DNA of 64,000 nt from Planctomycetota bacterium (GCA_009691855.1 SIAI01000009.1:1-64000); one strand, 5' to 3'; positions 35,724-44,791 are shown, counted from the first letter of the stretch. Notes: generated by a model not told the origin, from the sequence alone. A program made the numbers and translations.

Positions 35724-37061
35724 TCAGGGCACGTCGAGAGGCCCGCCGCCGGTCTCGCGCCACCACTCGAGGGCGCGGCGGCGCAGGTCGGCGACCACGG
35801 GGGCGTGCTCGGGCTCCGCGGCGAGGTTCACGAGCTCGTGCGGGTCCGCGACGAGGTCGTAGAGCTCGACCTCGCCGCGCCGGCGTGAGAAGTCGGGAGC
35901 CAGGCTGACCTTCACGTCCTCGCGTTCGCCGTCGCCGCTGCCGGCGTCGGCCTTGGCATGCAGGTCCTTCAAGCTCTCGATCCACTTCCAGCGCGCGGTG
36001 CGCGCCCACAGGGCGTAGGCGTCGCGCGCGGGATCGGCGAGCGGTTCCGTAGGCTTCAGCGGGTAGAGCGCGCCGAAGAGAGCCGGGCGCGCTTCGAAGG
36101 GCTTGCCCCCGAGCAGCGGACGCAGGCTGTTGCCGACGCAGGCCGCGGGGATCGGCGCGTCGGCGAAGTCGAGGATCGTGGCGTAGAGGTCTACGGGCGA
36201 GACGAGCTCGGCCTGCGTCGCTCCGCCGCGCACACCCTTCGGCCAGGTCACGAACAGCGGCGTGCGCAGGCCCTTGTCGAGGCCCCAACCCTTGGACACG
36301 CAGCCGTTGGCCCAGCCGTTGTCCACCATGAAGACGAACAGCGTGTTGTCGAGCACGCCGAGCGCGCCGAGCTTCGCCTCCAGCTCCTGCACGCCCTCGT
36401 CGAGCCACGCGTCCATCGCCAGCAGCACGCGTTCGCGCGCGCGGAACTCGGCCGCGTCGCCGGTGAACCAGGCCGGCACCGGGATCGACTCGAGCGGAAA
36501 GCGCGCGAGCAGGTGCTCGGGCGGATCGTGGGGCACGTGTGGCAGCTCCGGCGCCCACCACACGAAGAACGGGCGCTCCTTGGCGTGCTCGTCGAGCCAG
36601 CCGAAGAGATGCTGCTGATCCCAGCGCACGAAGGTCTCGTAGTTGCGGATGGTGTAGTTCGAGAAGCCCATCGCGCGCGCCTCGAACTCCCAGAACTTGC
36701 CCTCGCCCACGGTGCCGTAGCCGGCGCGCGAGAGGAGCTTCGGCAGCGCCGTGTCGGGATCGATGTGGTCCGCGCCGACGTTGAAGTACACGCCGTTCTG
36801 GTGCGGCCACAGGCCCGAGAGGAGCGACGCCTGCGCCGGTCGGCAGCGCGACATCGGCACGAAGGCCTGCGAGAAGGAGACGCCTTGCTGCGCCAGCGCC
36901 GCCAGCGTCGGCATGGGCGCGAGCGGGTGCGCGAAGTGCTCGTAGTCCAGGTCGTCGGCCATGAGCACGACGACGTTCGGGCGCGCGTCGCCGGCCTCGC
37001 CGCGCACCGCGAGGCCGAGGCACAGGCCCAGGGGCAGCAGGAATCTCGGCGGGCGGGGCAT
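35724..37061 (-). CDS. Secreted sulfatase-family hydrolase, CRPAQ motif
   Basis: A 445-residue alkaline-phosphatase-superfamily protein with a signal-like N-terminus and the sulfatase metal motif VVLMADDLDY (D36, D37). The nucleophile region reads MSRCRPAQASLLSG: the Cys (C73) and Pro are present, but the Arg of the C-x-P-x-R formylglycine signature is Gln. FVFMVDNGWANG gives the second metal region. Closest relative in the window is the C-terminal half of the double sulfatase at 48979-51465, which has CRPAL. Likely substrates are sulfated polysaccharides, but the altered motif leaves activity open. -10-like TACACT lies 15 nt upstream. Confidence 0.85.
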   Translation of the reverse strand: MPRPPRFLLPLGLCLGLAVRGEAGDARPNVVVLMADDLDYEHFAHPLAPMPTLAALAQQGVSFSQAFVPMSRCRPAQASLLSGLWPHQNGVYFNVGADHIDPDTALPKLLSRAGYGTVGEGKFWEFEARAMGFSNYTIRNYETFVRWDQQHLFGWLDEHAKERPFFVWWAPELPHVPHDPPEHLLARFPLESIPVPAWFTGDAAEFRARERVLLAMDAWLDEGVQELEAKLGALGVLDNTLFVFMVDNGWANGCVSKGWGLDKGLRTPLFVTWPKGVRGGATQAELVSPVDLYATILDFADAPIPAACVGNSLRPLLGGKPFEARPALFGALYPLKPTEPLADPARDAYALWARTARWKWIESLKDLHAKADAGSGDGEREDVKVSLAPDFSRRRGEVELYDLVADPHELVNLAAEPEHAPVVADLRRRALEWWRETGGGPLDVP

Positions 37062-37076
37062 GAAAGGTCGGCGCAG

Positions 37077-37082
37077 AGTGTA
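37077..37082 (-). promoter_or_regulatory. -10-like TACACT before sulfatase
   Basis: On the minus strand TACACT ends 15 nt before ATG 37061. The divergent epimerase gene starts at 37121, so the intergenic promoter region is under 60 bp. Confidence 0.35.
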
Positions 37083-37120
37083 CGAGCGCGCTCCGCTCGG
37101 GCAACTTGGGAAGCGCTGCG

Positions 37121-37990
37121 ATGTTCCGCCTCGGCTACAACACGAACGGCCTCGCGCATCACCGCGTGCTCGACGCGCTCGAGCTCGTCGCCGAGCTCGG
37201 CTACGAAGCGCTGTCGATCACGCCCGATGTCGGGCAGCTCGATCCCTTCCGCCTCGATCGCGAGGAGGTCGCGCGCGTGCGTGCACGGGCCGAGGAGCTC
37301 GGGCTCGAGCTGACCGTCGAGACCGGCGCGCGCTTCCTGCTCGATCCCGCGAAGAAGCACCGCCCGAACCTGCTCGACGACGAGCCCGCGGCGCGCGCGC
37401 GGCGCGTGGAGCTGCTCGAGCGCCACGTGGACCTCGCCGCCGACCTCGGCGCCACCGTCGTGTCGCTATGGGCCGGCGCGGCGAGCGCCGGCTCGGTGGG
37501 CGATCGGCGCGACGGGACACGCGCGAGCGAGTCCCTGTGGCAGCGCCTGTGCGACGGACTGAAGCCCGTGCTCGTGCGTGCGCGCGAGCAGGGCGTGCAG
37601 CTCGCCTTCGAGCCCGAGCCGGGCATGTTCGTCGAGCGTCCGAGCGGCTTCGAGGAGCTCGCCGATCGACTGGGCGATGCCGGCGCCGAGCTCGGCCTGT
37701 GCCTGGACGTCGGCCACTGCCACGCGACGCGCGACCTGCCGGTCGCCGACGTGATCCGGCGCTACAAGGAGCGCCTCGTGCTCGTGCAGCTCGACGACTG
37801 CAAGACGGGCGAGCACGTGCACCGCATGTTCGGCGAGGGCGACCTCGATCTTCGCGCGACGATGGACGCGCTGCTCGAGATCGGCTTCGACGGCGTGGCC
37901 GCGGTCGAGCTCTCGCGCGACTCGCACCGCGGCCCGGAGGCGGCGCGCGAGGCGCTGGCGAAGCTGCGCAGCGCGTTCGGGAAGCGCTGA
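37121..37990 (+). CDS. TIM-barrel sugar isomerase/epimerase-like protein
   Basis: A 289-residue xylose-isomerase-like TIM barrel (AP endonuclease 2 superfamily). The N-terminal MFRLGYNTNGLAHH is followed by strand-loop stretches VVSLWAGAASAG, LAFEPEPGMFVE and CLDVGHCHA, and near the end GVAAVELSRDSH; the Glu/Asp/His residues are suited to divalent metal binding. Such proteins act on sugars, sugar acids or related polyols, and substrates cannot be told by sequence. I use ATG 37121 rather than TTG 37106. It diverges from the sulfatase, and a shared role in degrading sulfated sugars is possible. Confidence 0.75.
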   Translation: MFRLGYNTNGLAHHRVLDALELVAELGYEALSITPDVGQLDPFRLDREEVARVRARAEELGLELTVETGARFLLDPAKKHRPNLLDDEPAARARRVELLERHVDLAADLGATVVSLWAGAASAGSVGDRRDGTRASESLWQRLCDGLKPVLVRAREQGVQLAFEPEPGMFVERPSGFEELADRLGDAGAELGLCLDVGHCHATRDLPVADVIRRYKERLVLVQLDDCKTGEHVHRMFGEGDLDLRATMDALLEIGFDGVAAVELSRDSHRGPEAAREALAKLRSAFGKR

Positions 37991-38016
37991 ATCGTTCGCC
38001 GCAGGGCGTTGCGGAC

Positions 38017-38805
38017 CTACAGCACCCGCTCGAAGTAGTCCTGGGCGAAGTCGACCAGATCCCGCAACCGGAAGAACACGACCTCTGCCTCGCCGACCGT
38101 CCCGGCTTTCGCTCTACCTGCGGAGAGGTATTGCGCGCCGATGACCGGGAAGTGCGTGTCGTTGTCATCGGCGACGTTCGGCACCTCGATCCATTCACGC
38201 CGCGCTCCCGCGAGCCGCGGAAAGCGGACCGTCGTGGTGCGACGCTTCGCCACGAGGGACTCGGCGAAGTGCAGCGCCGTGCAGCGGTTGAAGCCGACGC
38301 CGAGCAGCAGGATGCGGCTGTCGAGATCGTGGAGCCTGGCGAACGGCGAGCCCGGGCCCTCGGAGAAGTCGATGGGGTGGTCGCGCGTGAGCTCTTCGGC
38401 CCGCGGGCCTCTGGCACAGACGGACTCCAGCGGATGTTCGCTGCGCAGCGTGCCCGGCCAGTTGCGAAACGCCTCGGGGATCGCGCCCATCGCGGTGGGG
38501 GTCGTCCTGACGTCGAACGGCGGCAGGTTCTCGCGCACCTCGGCGAGCCAGGCCTCCGGAACCCGCGGCTCGCGCCAGGTCGCCGGATCCGCGCACTGCG
38601 GCGTGGCGGCGGGCATCGCCAGGTTTCCATCGGCGCCGACCGCGTCGAGCAGCGCGCGGACGACCGCCGGAGCGCCCCCCAGCACCCATCCGATGGCGCG
38701 GAGCGAGGAGTGCACGACCAGCGTCGTCCCTGGCTCGACTCCGATCTCCGTGAGATCTCGACGAAGGCCCCGCTCGGTGATGGGTTTTCGTTCGAGGGTC
38801 GGCAA
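38017..38805 (-). CDS. AAC(3)-family N-acetyltransferase
   Basis: A 262-residue member of the AAC(3) antibiotic N-acetyltransferase fold. Family stretches: VVHSSLRAIGWVLGGAPAVV, LAMPAATPQCADPATW, TTPTAMGAIPEAFRNWPG and LLGVGFNRCTALHFAE. The fold includes true aminoglycoside acetyltransferases and many enzymes acting on other amines, so resistance should not be assumed. TTG 38805 is the only start near the expected N-terminus; a TAGAAT box 23 nt upstream supports it. Convergent with the epimerase gene 26 bp away. Confidence 0.78.
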   Translation of the reverse strand: MPTLERKPITERGLRRDLTEIGVEPGTTLVVHSSLRAIGWVLGGAPAVVRALLDAVGADGNLAMPAATPQCADPATWREPRVPEAWLAEVRENLPPFDVRTTPTAMGAIPEAFRNWPGTLRSEHPLESVCARGPRAEELTRDHPIDFSEGPGSPFARLHDLDSRILLLGVGFNRCTALHFAESLVAKRRTTTVRFPRLAGARREWIEVPNVADDNDTHFPVIGAQYLSAGRAKAGTVGEAEVVFFRLRDLVDFAQDYFERVL

Positions 38806-38828
38806 GGTTGAACTCGGCGCCTGCGCTG

Positions 38829-38834
38829 ATTCTA
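38829..38834 (-). promoter_or_regulatory. -10-like TAGAAT before AAC(3)-family gene
   Basis: On the minus strand TAGAAT ends 23 nt before TTG 38805. The 237-bp region between this gene and the secreted protein gene starting at 39043 shows nothing else. Confidence 0.4.
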
Positions 38835-39042
38835 CGCGCCTGAACCGCCCACGACCCTCAGGCCCAGAGGCGGCGTGTGCCCGAGCTCGGCCATCGAGGG
38901 CACGACCGGCAACCTCCGAGCTCGCCCGCAGCTTGAGGCGCGACGGCGCTCGAGTTTCTTTTGGCCGGGACCAACGGACCGCCCGCCCCGTGCATCCCTT
39001 CCCTCGGGCATGCCTGATCCGGCAGCCCAGGAGGCTCCACAG

Positions 39043-40230
39043 ATGTCCATGGCTCGCTGTTCTTGGTTCTTCGTCCTCGTTCCGCTCGTCGCGTCCTCGC
39101 TGCCGGAGGCTCAGGCCCAGAGCCGGGCCGTCAGGCGCTACTCCGGATCGATGACGAGCGTCCATGTCGATCTGGCGACTGGCACCGTGTCCAGGGGCCC
39201 CGCGATCAGGAATCGGGCCGCCAGCACCATCGCCGACTTCGCCAACATCGACCTGGGCGGTTTCGTCAGCGTGGACACGGGCTCGGGTCTCTGCGAGTGG
39301 TTCGATGCCGGCACGAAGGGGTTCGCGGGGAACCAGAGCGACCTCATGACGAAGATCACGTTCGCGTACTGCAGCTCGAAGCTGAGCGTGTCTTCCGGCG
39401 GCCCGGGCGGTTCGGTGCGGCTCGGCTTCTACGAGGGATACACGCTCGGCGGAGGCGCCCCGAACACGACGGTGGCCGTCCTCACGCTGACCGGCCTGCC
39501 CGCAAACACCGCGAGCAGCTCGTTCTTCGGCGGCTTCAAGTGCTACTTCACCGAGGTGTCCTTCGCTTCCTTGGTGCCCTTCGCGGACGGTCCGATCGGC
39601 TACTCGTGGCGCTTCATGGACGTGGGCACGGACGGACGCCTCGCGGGTACGTGGCCGTTCCTGTCCTGCGTGACGAGCTGCTCCGGCATCGGGCCGGACG
39701 GTCAGGGGATGACGAACGTGATCGACAGGTACTGTCCGCCGGGCACGCTGCAATCGACGTTCACGTTCGGCACGACCAACGGCTCGTTCACCTCGATCGC
39801 GATGGAGATCGGCGAGGTGACCGACGCCCCCGCCACGGTCGTCCCGTACAACGCGACCCTGACTCCCAACCCGGACCAGCTCGCAGCCGGGCCGGCGATC
39901 GTCGGCACCCTGCACACCTACAACCTCGCCCGGGGCGTGCCCTCGGGGCCCGGCGCCTTCGTGATCAACGTGCGCCCGTACCGGGTCGCGCTCGCGAACG
40001 GCGTCCAGGGACCGCCGCCGCTCCCCGTCGGTGCCGGGGGCCGGATCCTGATCTCCGGTCCGCGGTTCACGTCCCTCTTCGGCGTGCACGACGGGATGGT
40101 CGGGAGCGTGGGCTCCGTCATCCCCCCGAGCTTCAGCCTCGTGTGCCTCCACTTCGCCGCGCAGGCGACGGTGATCGGGAACGGGGTGCGCGTGAGCTCG
40201 GCGGTAGAGGGCACCAGCGGGACCTACTGA
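39043..40230 (+). CDS. Secreted protein of unknown function
   Basis: A 395-residue protein that I do not recognise. A signal peptide is clear (WFFVLVPLVASSLPEAQAQ, about residues 8-26). The mature part is rich in Gly, Ser, Thr and aromatic residues, with several cysteines (for example SCVTSCSG and DRYCPPG), fitting an extracellular beta-rich fold with disulfides. It has no enzyme motif. The start ATG 39043 is preceded by CAGGAGGC with suitable spacing. Neighbours give no functional hint. Confidence 0.7.
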   Translation: MSMARCSWFFVLVPLVASSLPEAQAQSRAVRRYSGSMTSVHVDLATGTVSRGPAIRNRAASTIADFANIDLGGFVSVDTGSGLCEWFDAGTKGFAGNQSDLMTKITFAYCSSKLSVSSGGPGGSVRLGFYEGYTLGGGAPNTTVAVLTLTGLPANTASSSFFGGFKCYFTEVSFASLVPFADGPIGYSWRFMDVGTDGRLAGTWPFLSCVTSCSGIGPDGQGMTNVIDRYCPPGTLQSTFTFGTTNGSFTSIAMEIGEVTDAPATVVPYNATLTPNPDQLAAGPAIVGTLHTYNLARGVPSGPGAFVINVRPYRVALANGVQGPPPLPVGAGGRILISGPRFTSLFGVHDGMVGSVGSVIPPSFSLVCLHFAAQATVIGNGVRVSSAVEGTSGTY

Positions 40231-40285
40231 GCGCCCGGCTCGGCGAGGCGCCGAAAACCGGCGGCGCGAGTCGGATTGGATCCTG

Positions 40286-40291
40286 TAGAAC
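40286..40291 (+). promoter_or_regulatory. Extended -10-like TGTAGAAC
   Basis: TAGAAC ends 14 nt before ATG 40306. Confidence 0.3.
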
Positions 40292-40305
40292 CCCATCCAA
40301 CCGAC

Positions 40306-41559
40306 ATGCTCGCGCTCACCCTTCTGCTCACGCCGCTTCCGCTCCAGACCGCGCCGGTCCAGGGCTCGTACCCGGGCAAGGCCATCCTCGACGCGCTCCA
40401 GGCCGGCCACTACCTCGCCGCACTCGTCGAAGCCGAGCGCACGAGCGAGGACGACGAGCTGCGCGACTTCTACGGCCTGACGCAGTCCTACGTCGGCCAG
40501 GAGCAGGAGATGCTCGTGACCTTCGACGCGATGGGCGCCGAGCGCCAGGCCGAGCTCGCGCACTCGCCGCTCGAAGACGCGGCGGCGCTCGACGCGATTC
40601 CGGCCATCGTGGCCGCGGCCAAGGGGCGCCAGATCGTGATCCTGAACGAGTCGCACCATATGGCGCGCAACCGCGCCTTCGCGCTCGAGCTCGCGCGCGC
40701 GCTGCGCGTCGAGGGCTTCGACACCTTCGCGGCCGAGACCTTCGGCGACGTCGCGAAGACGGTCGCGCTGGGCTATCCGACCTGGGACACGGGCTTCTAC
40801 ACCGCTGAACCCGTGTTCGGCGAGCTGGTGCGCGGCGTGCTCGAGCTCGGCTACACGCCGGTCGCCTACGAGGCCCAGGCGCGTGCTCCGGGCGGCGACG
40901 TGACGGAGCGCATCAAGCGGCGCGAGATCGAGCAGGCGCAGAACCTGTTCGAACGCGTGTTCCAGAAGAACCCGCAGGCGCGCCTGTTCGCCTACGTCGG
41001 CTACTCGCACGCCACCGAGGACTGGCAGACGCTGAGCGACGGCAGCGAGCTCGCCTGGATGGCTGCGCGCCTGGCGAAGCTCACCGGAATCGACCCGTTG
41101 ACGATCGATCAAACCGTGGGCTTGGCGCGCTCGGAACCCGCCTTCGAGAACCCGCACTGGCGCCGCGCCGAGGAGCGCGGCCTGCTCACCGGGCCACGCG
41201 TCTTCCGCCTCGCCGCCGGCGCCTTCTTCACCACCGGCAACTTCGCGAACAAGGTGGACATGCAGGTGTTTCACCCGCGCTCGACGGAGCGCTACGGCCG
41301 ACCCGACTGGCTCGCAGCGGGGCGCACCGCCGTGCCGCTGCCGAAGGAGCTCGCCGGCGAGCTCGCGAAGGGCGAGCGCCTGCTGGTGCAGGCCTTCCAC
41401 GCCGACGAAGGGCCGGACGCGATTCCCGCCGATCAGTTCGTCGTTCAGGGTGATCCGATCCTGCCGCGCCTCCTCTTGCGCAAGGGCGAGTATCGCCTGG
41501 TGCTGCAGGATGCAGTGGGCAAGGAACGGCTGCGCCTCGAGGGCGTGCGCGTCGAGTAG
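40306..41559 (+). CDS. Erythromycin-esterase/ChaN-Tiki-like secreted protein
   Basis: A 417-residue protein with a signal-like start (MLALTLLLTPLPLQTAP). A Glu-x-His-His motif (IVILNESHHMARNRAFALEL, near residue 112), FDTFAAETFGD, and AYVGYSHATEDW (near 230) match the EreA/ChaN/TIKI superfamily, in which Glu and His residues form a metal or haem site. The C-terminal ~130 residues form a second domain. It may be a hydrolase or haem-handling protein. Confidence in the superfamily is moderate; the specific function is unknown. Start ATG 40306 has a short leader; TTG 40276 is a weaker option. Confidence 0.62.
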   Translation: MLALTLLLTPLPLQTAPVQGSYPGKAILDALQAGHYLAALVEAERTSEDDELRDFYGLTQSYVGQEQEMLVTFDAMGAERQAELAHSPLEDAAALDAIPAIVAAAKGRQIVILNESHHMARNRAFALELARALRVEGFDTFAAETFGDVAKTVALGYPTWDTGFYTAEPVFGELVRGVLELGYTPVAYEAQARAPGGDVTERIKRREIEQAQNLFERVFQKNPQARLFAYVGYSHATEDWQTLSDGSELAWMAARLAKLTGIDPLTIDQTVGLARSEPAFENPHWRRAEERGLLTGPRVFRLAAGAFFTTGNFANKVDMQVFHPRSTERYGRPDWLAAGRTAVPLPKELAGELAKGERLLVQAFHADEGPDAIPADQFVVQGDPILPRLLLRKGEYRLVLQDAVGKERLRLEGVRVE

Positions 41560-41660
41560 AAACGCAGGGGGCTTGCGCGGGCCCCCGGCGCGACTCCACA
41601 GTGGCGCCCCGCAGCGGACGTGCGTCCGCTGATCCGCTCGCCATCCCAGGAGGGCTTCGC

Positions 41661-41915
41661 GTGGCAGAACCATTGGCCGACGACCGGCGCCTGTGTCCGA
41701 CTCGCGTCGGCGGCGCGCATTCGCTCATCGCGCACTGGATCACGCCGGCGACGTGCTTCGAGCGCCAACGCAGCAGCTATCACAAGTGCTTCAGTTGCCA
41801 GTACCGCGGGCTCGCGGCCGACGTGCGGTTGCCGCAGCCCGCGCGCTCGGGGGCTGTCCCGTTGGAGACGGCCCCGGTCAAGGTCAAGCGCAAGAAGGCC
41901 ACGAAGGGCGCGTAG
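41661..41915 (+). CDS. Small cysteine-rich (zinc-ribbon-like) protein
   Basis: An 84-residue protein. Cysteines at 12, 32, 43 and 46 (last pair CFSC) with several histidines could hold a zinc ion, and the C-terminus is basic (KVKRKKATKGA). GTG 41661 has an excellent AGGAGGG ribosome site 6 nt upstream, which argues that this is a real gene. Alternative start at 41601 lacks that support. I do not know the family. Nucleic-acid binding is a guess from charge and cysteines. It converges on the sigma-fusion gene. Confidence 0.55.
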   Translation: MAEPLADDRRLCPTRVGGAHSLIAHWITPATCFERQRSSYHKCFSCQYRGLAADVRLPQPARSGAVPLETAPVKVKRKKATKGA

Positions 41916-41942
41916 CGCACGACGTTGCGAGCTCGCCGCCGC

Positions 41943-44666
41943 TCAGCGCGGCTCCCCGACGACCGACTCGGAGTGACACGAGCTGCACTGGAACGGCTGC
42001 GCATCCTGCTCCCCGAGCGCGACCGGCGTGGGGCGGATCTCGAGCGCGTCAGGCTTGGCCCGGAGCGTCAACGCGCTGGCCGCGGCGCTCGTGATCTCCA
42101 GGGACGCCTCGGCGCGATGTTCGGAGCCGGTGCGCGCGCACAGGACGTAGGCGCCGGCGCGCAGCGGCACGGCGGCGGTGCCGAGCGGGTCCTGGGCCTC
42201 GACGCGCCCGAACACGCCGGAGTGCGCGCTCCACAACGAGCTCGAGACGCGCTGCCCCGCGTCGCCCATGGGATCCAGGTCGAGCAGCGCCACGCCGGGT
42301 GCGGCGAAGCGCTCGGCGCCGAGTTCGAGGTCGTCCTCGAGCCAGGTCGTGCCGAGGTCGCGCCAGCCGAGCGGCCCGCCAAGCTCGAGGCGATAGGCGC
42401 CCGGCGAAAGCCCTGTGACCTTCAGGGCGCCCTGTTCGTCGGCGCTCGCCACCAGCGCACCGCGTCCGGAGTCGGCGTGCCATACGCGCAGCTCCGCGCC
42501 CGCGAGCGGCGCGCCGCGCGGGTCGAGCGCGACGACCTTCAGCGTGTGCAGCGCGGTCTCTTGCGGAGCGAGCACGAGCTCGCCCAGCTCCGTGCGCGCG
42601 TACACCGGGCGCACGACGCGCAGCGGCAGCAGGCTGGGCGGTTCCATCGAGTAGACGTGCAGCTCGTACGCCCCCGAGGGCACGTTGGGGATCGCGAAGC
42701 GGCCGTCCTCGTTCGTCAGCGTCGAGTCGCTCCACAGGTAGGACGAGCTCGCGCTCCACAGCTCGACGCGCAGGCCGACGAGGCCTTTCTTCTCGGCCGA
42801 GAGCACGCGCCCCGAGACCTCGTCGCCGCGCTCGAGCAGCGGATTCCAGGCGAGGTCCTGGTCGCCGACGAGCGTGACGCGCTCCTCCGCCCGGCCCAGG
42901 TCGCCGCCGCCGGCGCGCAGACGCACCTCGCCCGCGGGGATGTCGGTGAGCGCGAAGACGCCGCTCTCGTCGCTGACGGCGCTCTGCGTGTACGCGCGAC
43001 CCGGCGGCCCCCAGCCGACCTCGACTCCGGCGAGGGCGTCGCCCGAGGCGTCGCGCACGAGGCCGTGCACGCGCGCGAGCGGCGCAGGTTCGTCGGCCGG
43101 CGACATGCCCGCGTCGATGGCCTGCCGCGTCACGTCGAAGTTGAGGGCTCCTTCGAAGCTGAGCGGCCACAGTTCCGTGTCCACTTGGAAGAAGTGGCCG
43201 GCCACGAGGGACGCGTCAGGGGTTTCCACGGGCGCCTCCGAGATGTCCAACGGGCGCTCGCAGATGCGCGCCGGCGGCGGATCGATGAACTGCGACACTC
43301 CACGGGCGGTGAGGAGCATCTCGGGCGCACGCTCGAGCGGCCCCGAGCCCGAGAGGCTCAGGCGACCGGACAGCGCCCGCACGGCCTCGTGAAAGACCGG
43401 ATCAGGCGTGGATCCGTAGCGGTTCGTGAAGCGGACCTGCAACGACCCGCTCGACGAGTCGCCCACGAACAGCTGGACCTCTTGCGTGCGGCTGCCGCGC
43501 AGTCCGACATCGACCTCGAGCGGCTGGCTGGCGACGAGGTGCACGTCGCACAGGCCGAGCTCGTTTCCGCCGCCGTCGTCCACCGTGAAGGCGCAGTCGA
43601 GCGTCGGCCGCCGGCCCTCGAACGCGATCGTGAAGCGGCCCGCGTCGTCGGTCGTGGCCGCGCGGTTGATGGGGAACAGGCGCGGCGCGAGGAACACGCG
43701 CGCGCCGACGAGCGGCAGGTCGCGCGCGTCGCGTACCTGGCCGTGGACGATGTAGCGATAGGAGGCTTCGGGCGGAAAGACCTCGAGCGCGGTGGGCTCT
43801 TGCGTGCTCGGGAGCGCCTCGCGCTGCGCATCGCCGGCCGGCGCATCGGCGGCCGCGAGGCCGGCGCCCGGCGCCGCTCCGTTTGCCGCCAACACGGGAC
43901 CCGCGCCGCGCTCCGGGGTCGTCGCCACCGCGGACGCGCTCGTGCGCGGCGGCTCGCCGTCGTGATTCCACCACCACAGCGCGCCGCCCGCGAGGAGCGC
44001 CGCCACCACCACCGCTTTCAGCTCGAGTCCCATCAGTGCTCCGATCGTCGAGGCCGTGGAACCCGCCGCCGCTGCGCCGCCGATCACCAGGCTCGGCGCG
44101 GACGAGCCCGCCAGCGCGGACAAGGCGCGCGTGCGCCTCGTGTCGTCGCCGGCGAACTCGCGGCCGAGCTTGGCGCGCAGCTTCTCGAGCCCACGCGCGA
44201 GGCGGCTCTTCACCGTCGCGAGCGGCTCGCCGAGCTCGAGCGCGATCTCGTTCGGCGTGCGCTCCTCGAAGTAGCGCAGGAGCAGCGCGGTCTTGAACGG
44301 CTCCTCCAGCGCCAGCAAGGCCGCGGTCACCGCGCGCAGCGCTTCCTCGCGCTCGAGGTTGCGCTGCTGCAGGGCCTCGAGCCGCTCGGGCAACGCCGCG
44401 CGCTTCTCGCGCGAGCGCAGCCGTTGCTCGCCGCGCTTGCGGCGCAGCGCGAGGTGCTTCGTCACCGTTCCGAGCCAGGCCGAGACGCGCTCGGGGAGCG
44501 CGCGCGGTCGCTCGAGGCACGCGAGCCAGGTCTCCTGCACGACGTCCTCGGCCGCGTGCGCGTCGCCCAGCAGCGAGCACGCCAGACCGCGCAGGGCGCG
44601 GCCCTGCTGGCCGAGGACTTCGGGCGTGAGGTCGAACTCGCGGAACACGGGGCGTTGCGGGTCCAT
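41943..44666 (-). CDS. ECF sigma factor fused to a membrane segment, surface modules and CxxCH
   Basis: A 907-residue protein. Residues ~24-72 are a sigma-70 region 2 (DAHAAEDVVQETWLACLERP) and ~107-165 region 4 (LLLRYFEERTPNEIALELGE, then a helix-turn-helix). A single membrane helix (about 213-233, LELKAVVVAALLAGGALWWW) leads to ~670 residues with carboxypeptidase-regulatory-like modules (HGQVRDARDLPLVGARVFL, LPRxx-like repeats). The last 15 residues contain CSSCH (C894, C897, H898), a c-type haem attachment signature. ATG 44666 is chosen for the usual sigma N-terminus. The sigma part should stay in the cytosol while the rest is outside, so transcription may respond to an outside signal. Relatives of the modules are at 27821-32472. 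Confidence 0.8.
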   Translation of the reverse strand: MDPQRPVFREFDLTPEVLGQQGRALRGLACSLLGDAHAAEDVVQETWLACLERPRALPERVSAWLGTVTKHLALRRKRGEQRLRSREKRAALPERLEALQQRNLEREEALRAVTAALLALEEPFKTALLLRYFEERTPNEIALELGEPLATVKSRLARGLEKLRAKLGREFAGDDTRRTRALSALAGSSAPSLVIGGAAAAGSTASTIGALMGLELKAVVVAALLAGGALWWWNHDGEPPRTSASAVATTPERGAGPVLAANGAAPGAGLAAADAPAGDAQREALPSTQEPTALEVFPPEASYRYIVHGQVRDARDLPLVGARVFLAPRLFPINRAATTDDAGRFTIAFEGRRPTLDCAFTVDDGGGNELGLCDVHLVASQPLEVDVGLRGSRTQEVQLFVGDSSSGSLQVRFTNRYGSTPDPVFHEAVRALSGRLSLSGSGPLERAPEMLLTARGVSQFIDPPPARICERPLDISEAPVETPDASLVAGHFFQVDTELWPLSFEGALNFDVTRQAIDAGMSPADEPAPLARVHGLVRDASGDALAGVEVGWGPPGRAYTQSAVSDESGVFALTDIPAGEVRLRAGGGDLGRAEERVTLVGDQDLAWNPLLERGDEVSGRVLSAEKKGLVGLRVELWSASSSYLWSDSTLTNEDGRFAIPNVPSGAYELHVYSMEPPSLLPLRVVRPVYARTELGELVLAPQETALHTLKVVALDPRGAPLAGAELRVWHADSGRGALVASADEQGALKVTGLSPGAYRLELGGPLGWRDLGTTWLEDDLELGAERFAAPGVALLDLDPMGDAGQRVSSSLWSAHSGVFGRVEAQDPLGTAAVPLRAGAYVLCARTGSEHRAEASLEITSAAASALTLRAKPDALEIRPTPVALGEQDAQPFQCSSCHSESVVGEPR

Positions 44667-44791
44667 TCTTGCCCTTCCGGGCCCGCCGCGGCGCCGCAGG
44701 ATGCACGAAAGACGCGGAAAGTGAGTCCCTGGGCGGGCAGCTCGGGGCGGCCGATGGAGCTCGGCGTTCAACCCCCGAGAGGATCGGTTCG

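Noticed and set aside
38017-38805. Calling the AAC(3)-fold gene an aminoglycoside resistance gene
   Set aside because: The fold includes many enzymes with other substrates, and nothing in the context points to resistance.
38017-41673. A 1218-codon minus-strand frame through the secreted and Tiki-like genes
   Set aside because: Only its end (the AAC(3) part) is real; the rest is antisense to good plus-strand genes and has shadow composition.
44667-44771. Longer N-terminus for the sigma fusion (start at 44771)
   Set aside because: The extra 35 residues are Arg/Pro-rich and do not resemble sigma N-termini; ATG 44666 gives the normal start.
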